Shown piece by piece: positions 48,501-56,230 of a stretch of 64,000 nt of DNA; within the stretch, counting starts at the first letter, position 1, and each line of letters begins with the position of its first letter. Origin of the DNA: Gemmatimonadales bacterium (GTDB taxonomy: Bacteria; Gemmatimonadota; Gemmatimonadetes; Gemmatimonadales; GWC2-71-9); NCBI GenBank assembly GCA_025934955.1, contig JAICWE010000003.1:41310-105309 (forward strand), given 5' to 3'. The translations under genes and the position numbers were made by a program. The notes beneath the pieces were generated by a model that was not told the origin of the DNA, did not search any database, and worked only from the letters and a program-made list of their open reading frames with translations.

Positions 48501-49589
48501 AATGGCTCCCGGTCCCGTCGGGCCCTTCAGGTACTTCACGCCGACGAACCCGACACCGGAGAAGAACGGCGGCCCGTAGATGCTGGCATCGTTGAACAGA
48601 AATCCCTGCGTCGCCGCGGTGCCGAAGTCGGACTCGTAGGCGTAACCGAGCGCGAACGGCAGGTTGACCGACGCGTAGTTGTTGCCCGCGTCGCCCACGT
48701 CCATGTCGGCGCTGAACGAGGCGAACAGACTGTTGATCGCATAGCCGCCGGCCGGCAACGTGATGTTGAACGCGGCGTTGTTGAGCGTCTGGAACTTCTG
48801 CGCCTGGGCCATCAGGATCGGCAGCATTTCCGGACGGACGTTGTTGGCGACGTAATCAGCCTGGTTGGTCGTGGTGATGTTGTAGAAGGTGTAGACGAAG
48901 TAGATGATGTCCTGGTTGCCGGACGGGAAGTTCCACCCCAGTCCGCGCTGCTCGACGACGATGCCGAGCGGATGCGGCCGACCGTTCACGCTGGTGGGAT
49001 CGCCGTCCCAGGAGAGCCACCACACGTCCCCTTGCGAGGCGGAGCTACGGCCCCGCAGCACCGGATTGAAGAGGTTGAGCGAGTCTACGAGCTCGGTGGG
49101 GACTTTCGCGGCCTTGGTCTGGTCGGTCGCGCCGGCCTCCACCGCGGCCTTGTCGTCCGGCTGCACCATGTTGTAGATCGGCGCCACCTCGCGGCCGCTG
49201 TCGAAGAAGCCGGTCGCGTCGAAGAAGAAGGCACCGGTGGTGTCAGCACCCCAAGGATTGGTGGCCTTGGTGCCGCCAATGATACCGGCGAGCTGCAGAC
49301 CGGTGTTGAAGATGTACTGGTTGGGCGTGCCTTTGGGCCAGAACCCGCCGCCGACGGTCGTGGAGTTGGTCGAGTCCACACAGATGTTGCCGACCGACGA
49401 CAGGCCGCAGTACACCCGGTTGATGGTCAAAGCGCCGAGGCTGCGGGCAAACAGCCGGAAGCCCCGCTTGGCGGGTGCGGTCGGCAGCGGCTTGGCCTGT
49501 GCCGCCTGCGGCGTCAGCGTCAGTGCCGTTGCCGCCAGCATCAGCAGGCTGGCCGCCGCGACGCCCTTCCTACGAAGCAGTGGATGCAT
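45588..49589 (-). CDS. Large surface protein with T9SS type A sorting domain
   Basis: A 1333-residue exported protein. GAGG 8 bases upstream supports ATG 49589. The signal region ends 'LTLTPQAAQA'. The N-terminal part (about 40-480) has 'GGGFWPKGTPNQYIFNTGLQ' and 'WWLSWDGDPTSV', features shared by large FCB surface proteins. An EF-hand-like loop 'DSNGDGKVQQSE' sits near 500. A fibronectin-III-like stretch covers about 540-755 ('YRIFRGRVDNP', 'FRYFYSVTAFDLNS'), and a second EF-hand-like loop 'DADGNGLVDYHD' is near 1073. The last 100 residues form a type A sorting domain: 'VIKFVNLPAQAIIRIYSSSG', 'NWNVRNRNNQVVASGVYFYH' and 'KVGRMTVVNF'. No enzymatic motif was recognised. It lies between a TonB receptor and PorV on one strand. 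Confidence 0.85.
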   Translation of the reverse strand: MHPLLRRKGVAAASLLMLAATALTLTPQAAQAKPLPTAPAKRGFRLFARSLGALTINRVYCGLSSVGNICVDSTNSTTVGGGFWPKGTPNQYIFNTGLQLAGIIGGTKATNPWGADTTGAFFFDATGFFDSGREVAPIYNMVQPDDKAAVEAGATDQTKAAKVPTELVDSLNLFNPVLRGRSSASQGDVWWLSWDGDPTSVNGRPHPLGIVVEQRGLGWNFPSGNQDIIYFVYTFYNITTTNQADYVANNVRPEMLPILMAQAQKFQTLNNAAFNITLPAGGYAINSLFASFSADMDVGDAGNNYASVNLPFALGYAYESDFGTAATQGFLFNDASIYGPPFFSGVGFVGVKYLKGPTGPGAIQLYSNTVNGTPFSGAVNDPGNSTQLFRYLSGTQNTAVGDQPCSPGFNATTDHICFINNTKPVDMRFFQSSTPLTLPPGGFGSIVVAYIFAAPVATPGLTPPVASPGVTPGDPRKLVSAAGLTAGNVNLVDRVTGFVSYGDSNGDGKVQQSEFNVVPRSLLGKALVAQQVFDNKFLLPFAPDAPDFFLIPGDGQVTIVWRPSASETAGDPFFQIASQPTVTRTDPVTGLPVTEANLLYDPNYRQFDVEGYRIFRGRVDNPQSLALVQQFDYAGTTIKDFAGQVNPDAGCAPELDITTTCAVAFDINSTTPAGTQRNTFVEVPLVGDIVQVQLGGRAALATGTAILIKSDTALGGGASGFPKLADTGVPFAFIDHGVRNNFRYFYSVTAFDLNSFQSGPSSLESARITKSVTPVAQATNVALPVLTSGIFGDDGQQLDPKAKFTIDPSTGRFSGPPPPTSALSAIFQPLVPALLPAVSLTATIDSLEAFMDNGTPADCNGTSNVQGNCVKYFVTFNKDGVATQSSTIVVQPILDVAFGETETTAGLGSVAVAADPAALARFGVPAGFSQFNASVGATFSFTGRSSAGENFYGRRNSTQPNTSPGGSRWFDGANETVDDPAYGIRVGHLAGVDTIFAAVPHIDADPTTAGTQAAGGSGLSVCIQVTPYWIINFARQADIEVTWGAGGTIAKVRDVTDHVNVPFNPTPEASYGFFGDADGNGLVDYHDFDFTNGPHDYQDYLGFCDASDVDAAPVLQLTAQPTIGPVSSQWGTANGAGGVDASTMTATGQGFGMYINGQRFIFQLTGGQPPAAGTKWTLRSYMGTVTASAATANTTNPEGYVFAPFTATPAVPGLQVKFNVAKAAEVLAAADSNLSKVHTVPDPYYVTNEFEATTDAKVIKFVNLPAQAIIRIYSSSGVLVNLIEHNSGTFGGSENWNVRNRNNQVVASGVYFYHIEAGSARKVGRMTVVNFAQ

Positions 49590-49681
49590 TGCGTCCTCTC
49601 TCAAATGTGAAGCGCGGATCCGGCGTTCGCCCACTCACCCCGCCGCGAAGCGAGGCGAGCAGGCGAGCGCGCGGAGTTACA

Positions 49682-52600
49682 TCAAAAGTTGAGCTCGATG
49701 CCAAGCCGGAGACTGCGTCCCGCGCCGAGGAAGGCGGAGCGAGCGCCGCGACCGGTGTAGGCGTTGTACGCCGCGCCGGCCACTGCGTGCTGCTCCTGGA
49801 TCGTGAAGACTCCGTCGCCGTTGCCGAACCGCTCTTCAGCCCGGACGAGGGCCATGCAGTCCGCCGCGCCCTCGGTGGAGTTGTACCCGGAGCAGCCCTG
49901 ATGCCCCTGTCCGCCGAACGTCAGATCGATGGTGCTGTCCGCGGCCAGGATGCCGCTGTGATCGGCGTCGGCCTGCCAGATCTGGATGTCGCCGGCCTCG
50001 ATCTGGTCGCGATCCGCGGCGTTGCTGATATCCCGGGTCGCGGTGAACACGGCGACGGTGTTGTTCAGGTTGAGCACGTTCCGCGCATCGATGTACGCCG
50101 TCAGATCGGCCCGGCCCAGGCGGAAGCCCTTCGTCAGCCGTGCGTCGAGCTGCTTGAACGCGGGCAGCCGCTGGGTGTTCAGACCGCCGAGGAACGGCTG
50201 GTCGTTGCAGCTGTTCTGGTTCGACAGCACGGCCTGGGTGCTGGTATTGAGCTGGCACTGAGTGTAGGCGGTGCCGCTCTCGTACAGGAACGTGGTGTAC
50301 AGGCCCACGCCGCGCAGCAGCGAGCCGAGCGCGGTCCCTTGCTTCCAGTCGCTCGGGATGGTGAGCTGGAACGCGCCGGCGAGAGTGTGCGGACGGCTGT
50401 TCACCGTCGGCAGGATGCCCTGCGGCGGCGGCTGCCGTTCGTTGATCGAGTTGACGACGCGAGATCCGAACGCGTTGAATGTGAACGGGTCGGAACCGGT
50501 GTTCTTGGCGGCCTGGTAGGTGTAGCTGAGCGTGCCGTTGAAGAAGTTGCCGAAGCGCCGATCGAGGCGCACGTCGACGCCTCGGGTATTGCCGAAGTCG
50601 GCGTTGGTCAGCAGACGCACGTCCTGGTTGGTGCCGGTCGCCGGATTGATCAGCGTAAAGAGGCGGACGGTCTGGTTGGCCAGGTTGTCCTTGTTGTAGG
50701 CCGAAACGTCGAGCACCATGTCGTCGCTGAAGGCGTGGCGGACGCCGAATTCGAATACGATCGTCTTGCTGAAATCCAGGTCGGTCGCGTAAGCCTGGTT
50801 GTTGTTGGAGATCGCCACGTCGGTATTGATGCCCTGGTAGAGCAGGCTGAGGTCAGGCGCCTCCACCTGGTGCGCATACGAGAGGCGGAAGTTGGTCCGC
50901 TCCGTCACCGGGAACGACACCTGGATATGCGGGCTGAGGTAGTTGTGTGACTGGTCCGGGACCAGCTGCGCGGCCGGGTTGTTCACGTCGAACCCGGGCC
51001 GGGTGAAGATGGCCGGGAACAGATCGGGCGACCGGAGCGCGTTGCTCTTGAACCAGTCGTACCGCAGGCCACCGACGACGACCACGTCACCCAGATCGAG
51101 ACGATCCTCGATGAAACCGTTCCAGCGATTGGGCTTCTCCAGCCACGCGTCGGAGAATGCCAGGCTGGTGCCGAGGACGCTGGTGTAGTCGCGGGTGTTG
51201 TAGTGGGTGTACTCACCGCCCAGCTTGAGCCGGTTGTAGCGGTCGAACTGCCAGTCGAGGTTGGCCTTGCCGATGTAGCGCTTCTCGCGCGACAGCTGCA
51301 GGCGCCCGTTGGGCGAGCCGCCCTCGACGAAGCCCTGGATGCCGTAGGCGTTGTCGCGGTAGGAATCGATCGCCTGGTACTGGTCGAGGCTCTCCAGGTT
51401 ATACGGCGACCGACGGCTCCCCAGGCGGTTGCGGCGATAATCGTTGATGAGCGAGTCGTCCACCGGGAAATTGTCAAGCGAATACACGAACGGATAACCC
51501 TTGAGCCACAAGCCCAGCGTGCCGCTCTGCGGATCCCCAACCAGCGGCGACGAGATGAACCGGTCATCCTGATACGAGAGATAGGTGTCCAGCGCGAGCG
51601 CGCGCTCCGCGGACTTGGAAAGATTCTGGATCCAGTTGAATGTCAGGTACTGCGACAGCGCCTGCCGGCCGAACAGCTGGCTCTGCGGATCGTTGATGTT
51701 GTCGTAGTTGAAGAGCTGCTGCAGGCCCTGGCTGCGGATCCCGGTCAACGACAGCCGGGAGCCGGTGCCGTAGCTGTAGTCCAACCGGCCGGTGAACGAG
51801 TAGGCGGACGAGCCGCTCTGCGGCACGCGGACGCCCTGGCAGCTCTGGCCGTAGTTGCTGGCAATTCCGGCGTTGGGGCTGCTGGCGAACTGCGAGCAGT
51901 CGCCGGTGTACACCGCGTAGTTGTAGACCGGCGCCTGGACCGTGCCCGAGCCACCGGCCGGGTCGGGCGCGGTGACGACGGTGTCCACCCCGGCCTGCAC
52001 GAAGATCGGGTCCTCGATCCGGTCCTTGCCGGAAATCTGGGACTTCTGACCCTGCAACGACGCGGCGCCGAAGAAGGTGAGCCCCCGGAACAGCGGGCCG
52101 CCGAGACTTGCGCCGACGCGGTTGTACCCGACGCTCGACTTCTTCCCGAACGGCTCGTCCGACTCGAAGTTGAGCCGGGTCTCGTACTTGGTGGCGCTGC
52201 CGGTACGGGTGGTCATGTTGATGATGCCGGACTGCGCGTTGCCGAACTCAGCCGACGACGCGCCCGTGGTCACGGACGCCTCTTCGAAGGCGTTGATCGC
52301 CACCTGGGCGGAGCCGCCGCCCGCCGCACCGGGGGAGCCCGGTGTTGCAGCCGTGCGGACCAGCTGGCCGCCGCCGCGATTGCCCGGCTGGACCGGCACG
52401 CCGTCGATGTACGTCGCCGCTTCGTCGGGGCGACCGCCGCGGATCGAGAGGTTTCCGCCGTTGTCGGAGGTCACACCGGGCTGCAGCCGCAGCACCGATT
52501 CGATCCGGTCGACCGGCAGGTTTTCGATGAAGCGGCCGTCGATGCGCTGCTTCGAGGTGACCTCGTCGCGCGGCACCAGCACGTTCTCGGCCTGCGCCGT

Positions 52601-52969
52601 CACCGGCGCCAGCTCGACCGGACTGGCTTCGAGCTGGATGTCCTGGGTGATGGTCTGGCCGCCAAGTACCTTCAGCCCAGCCACCCGGGTACCGCGGTAG
52701 CCGACCAGCCGTGCCCCCAGCGTGATGGTGCCCGCCGGAATGTTGTTGATGAAGTAGTAGCCCTGCGCGTTCGTCAGGGCGGCGAACGCCGTGCCCTCGA
52801 CCGTCACCTGGGCACTCTGAAGGGGCGCGCCGTTATTGTCGCGCACCCGGCCCTCGATCTTACCAGCCGCCTGGGCCGCGAGCGATGTCGCTCCCAACCC
52901 CAGCGCGACTGCCGCGAGTGCGACGTACCGCCGCACGCGCGCGAAGGCGCTGACACAGCTTTGCTTCAT
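49682..52969 (-). CDS. TonB-dependent receptor with carboxypeptidase-regulatory-like domain
   Basis: A 1095-residue receptor. The ATG at 52969 has GGAGG 8 bases upstream; a TTG five codons earlier is less likely. The signal peptide ends 'LGATSLAA' before Gln. The regulatory-like domain (about 27-110) reads 'GKIEGRVRDNNGAPLQSAQV'. The plug includes 'NLPVDRIESVLRLQPGV', 'LSIRGGRPDEAATYIDGVPV' and 'GNAQSGIINMTTRTG'. The barrel ends in 'LRLGIELNF', with the terminal Phe. No SusD partner follows; instead the cargo gene starts 92 bases downstream. It is SusC/Oar-like; the ligand is unknown. Confidence 0.88.
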   Translation of the reverse strand: MKQSCVSAFARVRRYVALAAVALGLGATSLAAQAAGKIEGRVRDNNGAPLQSAQVTVEGTAFAALTNAQGYYFINNIPAGTITLGARLVGYRGTRVAGLKVLGGQTITQDIQLEASPVELAPVTAQAENVLVPRDEVTSKQRIDGRFIENLPVDRIESVLRLQPGVTSDNGGNLSIRGGRPDEAATYIDGVPVQPGNRGGGQLVRTAATPGSPGAAGGGSAQVAINAFEEASVTTGASSAEFGNAQSGIINMTTRTGSATKYETRLNFESDEPFGKKSSVGYNRVGASLGGPLFRGLTFFGAASLQGQKSQISGKDRIEDPIFVQAGVDTVVTAPDPAGGSGTVQAPVYNYAVYTGDCSQFASSPNAGIASNYGQSCQGVRVPQSGSSAYSFTGRLDYSYGTGSRLSLTGIRSQGLQQLFNYDNINDPQSQLFGRQALSQYLTFNWIQNLSKSAERALALDTYLSYQDDRFISSPLVGDPQSGTLGLWLKGYPFVYSLDNFPVDDSLINDYRRNRLGSRRSPYNLESLDQYQAIDSYRDNAYGIQGFVEGGSPNGRLQLSREKRYIGKANLDWQFDRYNRLKLGGEYTHYNTRDYTSVLGTSLAFSDAWLEKPNRWNGFIEDRLDLGDVVVVGGLRYDWFKSNALRSPDLFPAIFTRPGFDVNNPAAQLVPDQSHNYLSPHIQVSFPVTERTNFRLSYAHQVEAPDLSLLYQGINTDVAISNNNQAYATDLDFSKTIVFEFGVRHAFSDDMVLDVSAYNKDNLANQTVRLFTLINPATGTNQDVRLLTNADFGNTRGVDVRLDRRFGNFFNGTLSYTYQAAKNTGSDPFTFNAFGSRVVNSINERQPPPQGILPTVNSRPHTLAGAFQLTIPSDWKQGTALGSLLRGVGLYTTFLYESGTAYTQCQLNTSTQAVLSNQNSCNDQPFLGGLNTQRLPAFKQLDARLTKGFRLGRADLTAYIDARNVLNLNNTVAVFTATRDISNAADRDQIEAGDIQIWQADADHSGILAADSTIDLTFGGQGHQGCSGYNSTEGAADCMALVRAEERFGNGDGVFTIQEQHAVAGAAYNAYTGRGARSAFLGAGRSLRLGIELNF

Positions 52970-53316
52970 GAGAACGTCCTCCAAAGGCGTGGACCTGCCA
53001 AGGCTGCCAACTGGAGCGCGGAGAAGCGTGCGCTTCCCCTTTGAGGGCAGTCGCCCTCGAGCCGCATGCGCGGCCGTACTGCGGATAGGACTACTGGCGG
53101 AAAACGTCGCGCGTCAGGCGATGATCGCGCTGATGAAACCGGTGCGGCCTACGCAGACTGGCGCCTGACGCACAGCGGCCGCGCCGACCGCGGCCCGGTC
53201 GGCGAAGCCAATATGTCGCGCGCCGAAAAGCGTGTCAAGCAAAATGCACCGAGCAACCCCGCGTCCGCTTCCTTCTGTAACCCTCTGAAACGACTGCGGT
53301 TGCGCGTTGGAACATT

Positions 53317-53409
53317 GTGCGACCATTCGCGAGCGACGACGTGCGATGATCCCGCGACCACGTGCGACGATGTGCGTCTGCGACGGTGCGACCGCCTCGT
53401 GTGATGCCG
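53317..53409. repeat. Four degenerate 21-24 bp repeats starting GTGCGA
   Basis: GTGCGA recurs at 53317, 53341, 53362 and 53386 with variable continuations (ACGTGCGA/ATGTGCG-like). The near-regular spacing of about two helical turns could suit a repeated binding site. The copies are too diverged for a recent tandem duplication. Confidence 0.45.
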
Positions 53410-53454
53410 CGGGATGATGCGCGCTGCGATCGAATGACGATTGAATTTGGAATA

Positions 53455-53474
53455 GCGGCGGAGAATCTCGCCGC
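53455..53474 (-). terminator. Weak hairpin after the M24 peptidase gene
   Basis: GCGGCG-G-AG pairs with CTCGCCGC across a 3-base loop with one bulged G, 7 bases after the stop on the minus strand. It is followed by an AT-richer stretch but no T-run. Confidence 0.4.
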
Positions 53475-53480
53475 GATAGA

Positions 53481-54674
53481 CTAACGATGGATTGGGTTTT
53501 TGGAAAGGGGTGCGGTGATCAGCGAGGTCTGCGGCCGGAGCGGCGTGACCTCCGGACCCCGCGCTCCCCAGTACATGTTCACTTCGCTGCGCACGCCGAA
53601 TTCGCCGGGGAGATACACGCCGGGCTCGATCGAAAATCCCACGCCCGGCGTGAGCACGCGATCGTCGTGCGTCTCGTAGTCGTCGAGGTGCGGACCCGAG
53701 CCGTGCAGCTCGCGATCGATCGAATGCCCGGTGCGATGGACGAAGTTGGCCCCGAAGCCGGCCGCCTCGATCACGCCGCGCGCCGCGCGGTCGCCCTCGT
53801 AGCCCGCGACCGGCCGCCCCGCCGCCGCCGCGTCGCGAATCGCCGCCGCCGCCGCATCGCGGGCATCGCGCACCACCCGCCAGACCCGCTCGACCTTTTC
53901 CGGCGGATGCGCGCCGCTGAAGCCCATCCAAGTCTGATCGGCGAAGACGGTGTCGAGCCGGCGTCCGGCCCAGAGATCGAGCAGCACCACCTGGTCCGGC
54001 GCGAGTGTCGCGTCCTGCCCCGCGCGCGGCTCGTAATGTCCGTTGGCCGCGTTGGGCCCGAAGGCGACGATCGGCGGACCCTGCAGCGCCAGCCCCCGTG
54101 CCTCCAGCGCGCGCACCACCCGCTGCTGCAGAGCCGTCTCGGTGAGTCCGGTGCCGGCCTCGGTCACCGCCCGCGCCAGCTCCGCCTGCGCCACCTCCGC
54201 CAGTACCTCCGCCGCGGCGCGATGATCGCTCGCCTCGGCCTCGGTCCACCTCGCGGCGAACGCACTCACCAGCGGACCGGACGGCACCACCCGCCCGCCC
54301 AGACGGCTGATGAGCTGCACCACGCCCCACGGGACGCGGTCGAGATACGGCACCGCGTCGTCCGGCGAGATCTCCATCGCGAGCGTCCGCCCGCGCACCA
54401 GCTCGTCCAGCGCGGCGTGCAGCTCCTGCCAGCGGGAGTACTGAACGATGCGCCCGGGAAAATCCTTGACCGAGCCCAGTTCGATGCGGTGGGCGACGGC
54501 GATCGGCTCGCCGGTGCGCGGCAGCAGCACGAAGAGACGGCGCGTCGCGAGCCCGTGGATGTCGAGCATGCGCGCCGCGACCGGGTTGACCCCGTGAAAA
54601 TCGAAGAGGAGCCAGCCGTCGGCACCGGCGAGATCGAGGACGGGCGCCAGCTCAGCGGGCGATGGCAGGTTCAT
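53481..54674 (-). CDS. M24 family Xaa-Pro aminopeptidase
   Basis: A 397-residue cytoplasmic metallopeptidase that removes N-terminal residues before Pro. The creatinase-like N-terminal domain covers about 1-150. The pita-bread catalytic domain has two Asp ligands ('VVLLDLWAG', 'TVFADQTW'), His in 'HRTGHSIDRELHG', Glu in 'FSIEPGVYLP' and Glu in 'VRSEVNMYW', so all five metal ligands are kept. The ATG at 54674 overlaps the stop of the V4R-like gene (ATGA). An open frame runs further upstream but has no coding character. The pairing with a V4R protein is unexplained. Confidence 0.9.
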   Translation of the reverse strand: MNLPSPAELAPVLDLAGADGWLLFDFHGVNPVAARMLDIHGLATRRLFVLLPRTGEPIAVAHRIELGSVKDFPGRIVQYSRWQELHAALDELVRGRTLAMEISPDDAVPYLDRVPWGVVQLISRLGGRVVPSGPLVSAFAARWTEAEASDHRAAAEVLAEVAQAELARAVTEAGTGLTETALQQRVVRALEARGLALQGPPIVAFGPNAANGHYEPRAGQDATLAPDQVVLLDLWAGRRLDTVFADQTWMGFSGAHPPEKVERVWRVVRDARDAAAAAIRDAAAAGRPVAGYEGDRAARGVIEAAGFGANFVHRTGHSIDRELHGSGPHLDDYETHDDRVLTPGVGFSIEPGVYLPGEFGVRSEVNMYWGARGPEVTPLRPQTSLITAPLSKNPIHR

Positions 54675-55294
54675 TCGTATCCCTCCGCCAGCGCGCCGTG
54701 CCACACGCACGCCGCAGCGCCGTGGGCCCGGCAGACATCGTGGACCATCGCGCCCTCGAACCCCATCAGCATTCGCAGCAGCTCGGCGAAGGCCGCGCCG
54801 TAGAAGGCGCAGCCGTCGCCGTCGGGCAGTGCCGCGATCGAGATCGACGCACCCATCCGCGCCTCGGGCGCGGTGGCGAAGCCCAGCTCCGCGGCGAAGA
54901 TGTCGCGCGCGACCCGCGACGCCGCGCGCCGGCCGACCCGGCGCCCCAGCCCATCGGGCGTGAGCCGCCGCAGCGCCGGCGCTGAGCCGCCACGGGAGCG
55001 CACCGCGTGGCGGGCGGCGCGACGGCCCGCGTCGGCGAACACCAGCGGCGCGTCGGCGCGGCGACCGACGAGACGGAACACCTGCACCGCTTCCTCGCGC
55101 GCGATGGTGCCGCCCCGGAGCGCCGCCTGACGGTAACGCTCGATCTGCGCCGCCACCGTGCTGCTGAGTCCGAGCCGCTTGGACACGATTTCCGGCGACA
55201 GCTCCTCCAGACCGTCTTCCACCGGCGTGTCCAGGTTGCGGATCGCCTCGAGGAGACTGAGCAGGATGAGCGCGGGCGTATCGGTGTTGGGCAT
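54671..55294 (-). CDS. V4R-domain-like protein of unknown function
   Basis: A 207-residue protein. The N-terminal 65 residues are helical with 'LGLSSTVAAQIERYRQAALRG'. The C-terminal half resembles the V4R (4-vinyl reductase/BchJ-like) small-molecule domain: 'GCAFYGAAFAELLRMLMGFE' followed by 'CRAHGAAACVWHG', matching the C.yy.G..eglL ... C...G...C.f pattern. V4R domains occur in bacteriochlorophyll enzymes but far more often as ligand-binding parts of regulators. No other photosynthesis gene is present, so a sensor or binding role is more likely. It is coupled by ATGA to the M24 peptidase and divergent from the ECF sigma gene. Confidence 0.6.
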   Translation of the reverse strand: MPNTDTPALILLSLLEAIRNLDTPVEDGLEELSPEIVSKRLGLSSTVAAQIERYRQAALRGGTIAREEAVQVFRLVGRRADAPLVFADAGRRAARHAVRSRGGSAPALRRLTPDGLGRRVGRRAASRVARDIFAAELGFATAPEARMGASISIAALPDGDGCAFYGAAFAELLRMLMGFEGAMVHDVCRAHGAAACVWHGALAEGYE

Positions 55295-55350
55295 GGCGGG
55301 TATTGGCCGCGAAGGATAGCGCGACCGTGCGGACCCAGCAACATTCCGGG

Positions 55351-55917
55351 ATGCCCGAGTCGACCGTGGCGACCAGCTTCGAAGAGACGGCGCTGCCGCA
55401 CCTCGACACGCTCTACCGTGTGGCGCTGCGGCTCACTCGCGATCCCAGTCGCGCCGAGGACCTGGTGCAGGACGCCGTGCTGCGGGCCTTCCGCGCATGG
55501 GATCGCTTCGAGCCCGGTACCAACGCGCGGGCGTGGCTGGTCACCATCCTGCGCAACATCTTCATCAACGACTATCGCAAGAGCCGCCGCGAGCCCGTCC
55601 CGGTGAACCTCGATCTGATCGAGCCGCGGCTCTTCTTCCACGATCTCGCCGAGCGCGACCCGGAGGGCGAGTTCTTCAGCGAGCTGGTGGACGAGCGCAT
55701 CCTCGGGGCCGTGGACGCACTCCCCACCGAGTTCCGGGAAGCCGTGGTGCTGAGCGACATGGAAGGGATGAGCTACGCCGACATCGCGCAGGCGCTCGGC
55801 GTACCGATCGGCACGGTGAAGTCGCGGCTGTTCCGCGGGCGGCGCCTGCTGCAGCACGCGCTGTACGACTACGCCGTCAAGGCGGGATACCTGAAGCGGC
55901 CGGAGGACGGCGCATGA
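55351..55917 (+). CDS. ECF RNA polymerase sigma factor
   Basis: A 188-residue sigma-70 family member with region 2 ('LPHLDTLYRVALRLTRDPSRAEDLVQD', shown here in two parts: 'LPHLDTLYRVALRL' and 'DLVQDAVLRAFRAW') and region 4 ('LPTEFREAVVLSDMEGM', 'IAQALGVPIGTVKSRLFRGR'). It lacks regions 1 and 3, as ECF factors do. A TTG 16 codons upstream would lie only 8 bases from the divergent gene, so ATG 55351 is preferred. It overlaps the anti-sigma gene by ATGA and leads an eight-gene same-strand run, suggesting it controls that operon, probably including itself. Confidence 0.9.
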   Translation: MPESTVATSFEETALPHLDTLYRVALRLTRDPSRAEDLVQDAVLRAFRAWDRFEPGTNARAWLVTILRNIFINDYRKSRREPVPVNLDLIEPRLFFHDLAERDPEGEFFSELVDERILGAVDALPTEFREAVVLSDMEGMSYADIAQALGVPIGTVKSRLFRGRRLLQHALYDYAVKAGYLKRPEDGA

Positions 55918-56168
55918 GCGACGAGACCCGAATCAACTGCACGGAAGCGGCGGAGCTCCTCGCGGACTACTTGAAGACCGAGCTCACCCCGGACAACGCG
56001 GAGCGGGTGCAGCGCCACCTCGCCCGCTGCCGCCACTGCTTCCAGACCGCGGAGCTGGAGCGCCGGTTTCTCGAGCGCCTGGAGCAACGCACCACCACGC
56101 TGCGCTGCCCTGACGCCGCCCGAGCCCGCATCCTGGCGGCACTCGCGGCGGCGCGGGGCGGCGCCTGA
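55914..56168 (+). CDS. Zinc-finger anti-sigma factor (ZAS family)
   Basis: An 84-residue soluble protein. 'INCTEAAELLADYLKTELTP' and the zinc motif 'RHLARCRHC' (H-x3-C-x2-C) are the ZAS hallmarks. A further Cys is in 'LRCPDAARARI'. There is no transmembrane segment, as in cytoplasmic redox-responsive members such as RsrA. It would hold the ECF factor inactive until oxidation or another signal releases zinc. Translationally coupled to the sigma gene. Confidence 0.85.
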   Translation: MSDETRINCTEAAELLADYLKTELTPDNAERVQRHLARCRHCFQTAELERRFLERLEQRTTTLRCPDAARARILAALAAARGGA

Positions 56169-56230
56169 TCCCGGCGGTCGGCGGCACCGTCGCGCCCGCG
56201 GTCGGTCCGGCGCTCGCGGCCTCGGGCGCG

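Larger units (their letters stand above)
52970..53480. other. Gene-free region upstream of the receptor-cargo-porV locus
   Basis: This 511-base stretch contains no credible gene. It should hold the promoter of the surface locus, but no consensus promoter is clear. It includes four copies of GTGCGA at 53317, 53341, 53362 and 53386 (spacing 24, 21 and 24) within degenerate repeats, and a bulged hairpin at 53455-53474. Confidence 0.6.

Noticed and set aside
54675..55409. 642-residue version of the M24 peptidase
   Set aside because: Extra N-terminal part is an out-of-frame reading of the V4R-like gene; M24 enzymes begin near 54674 here.
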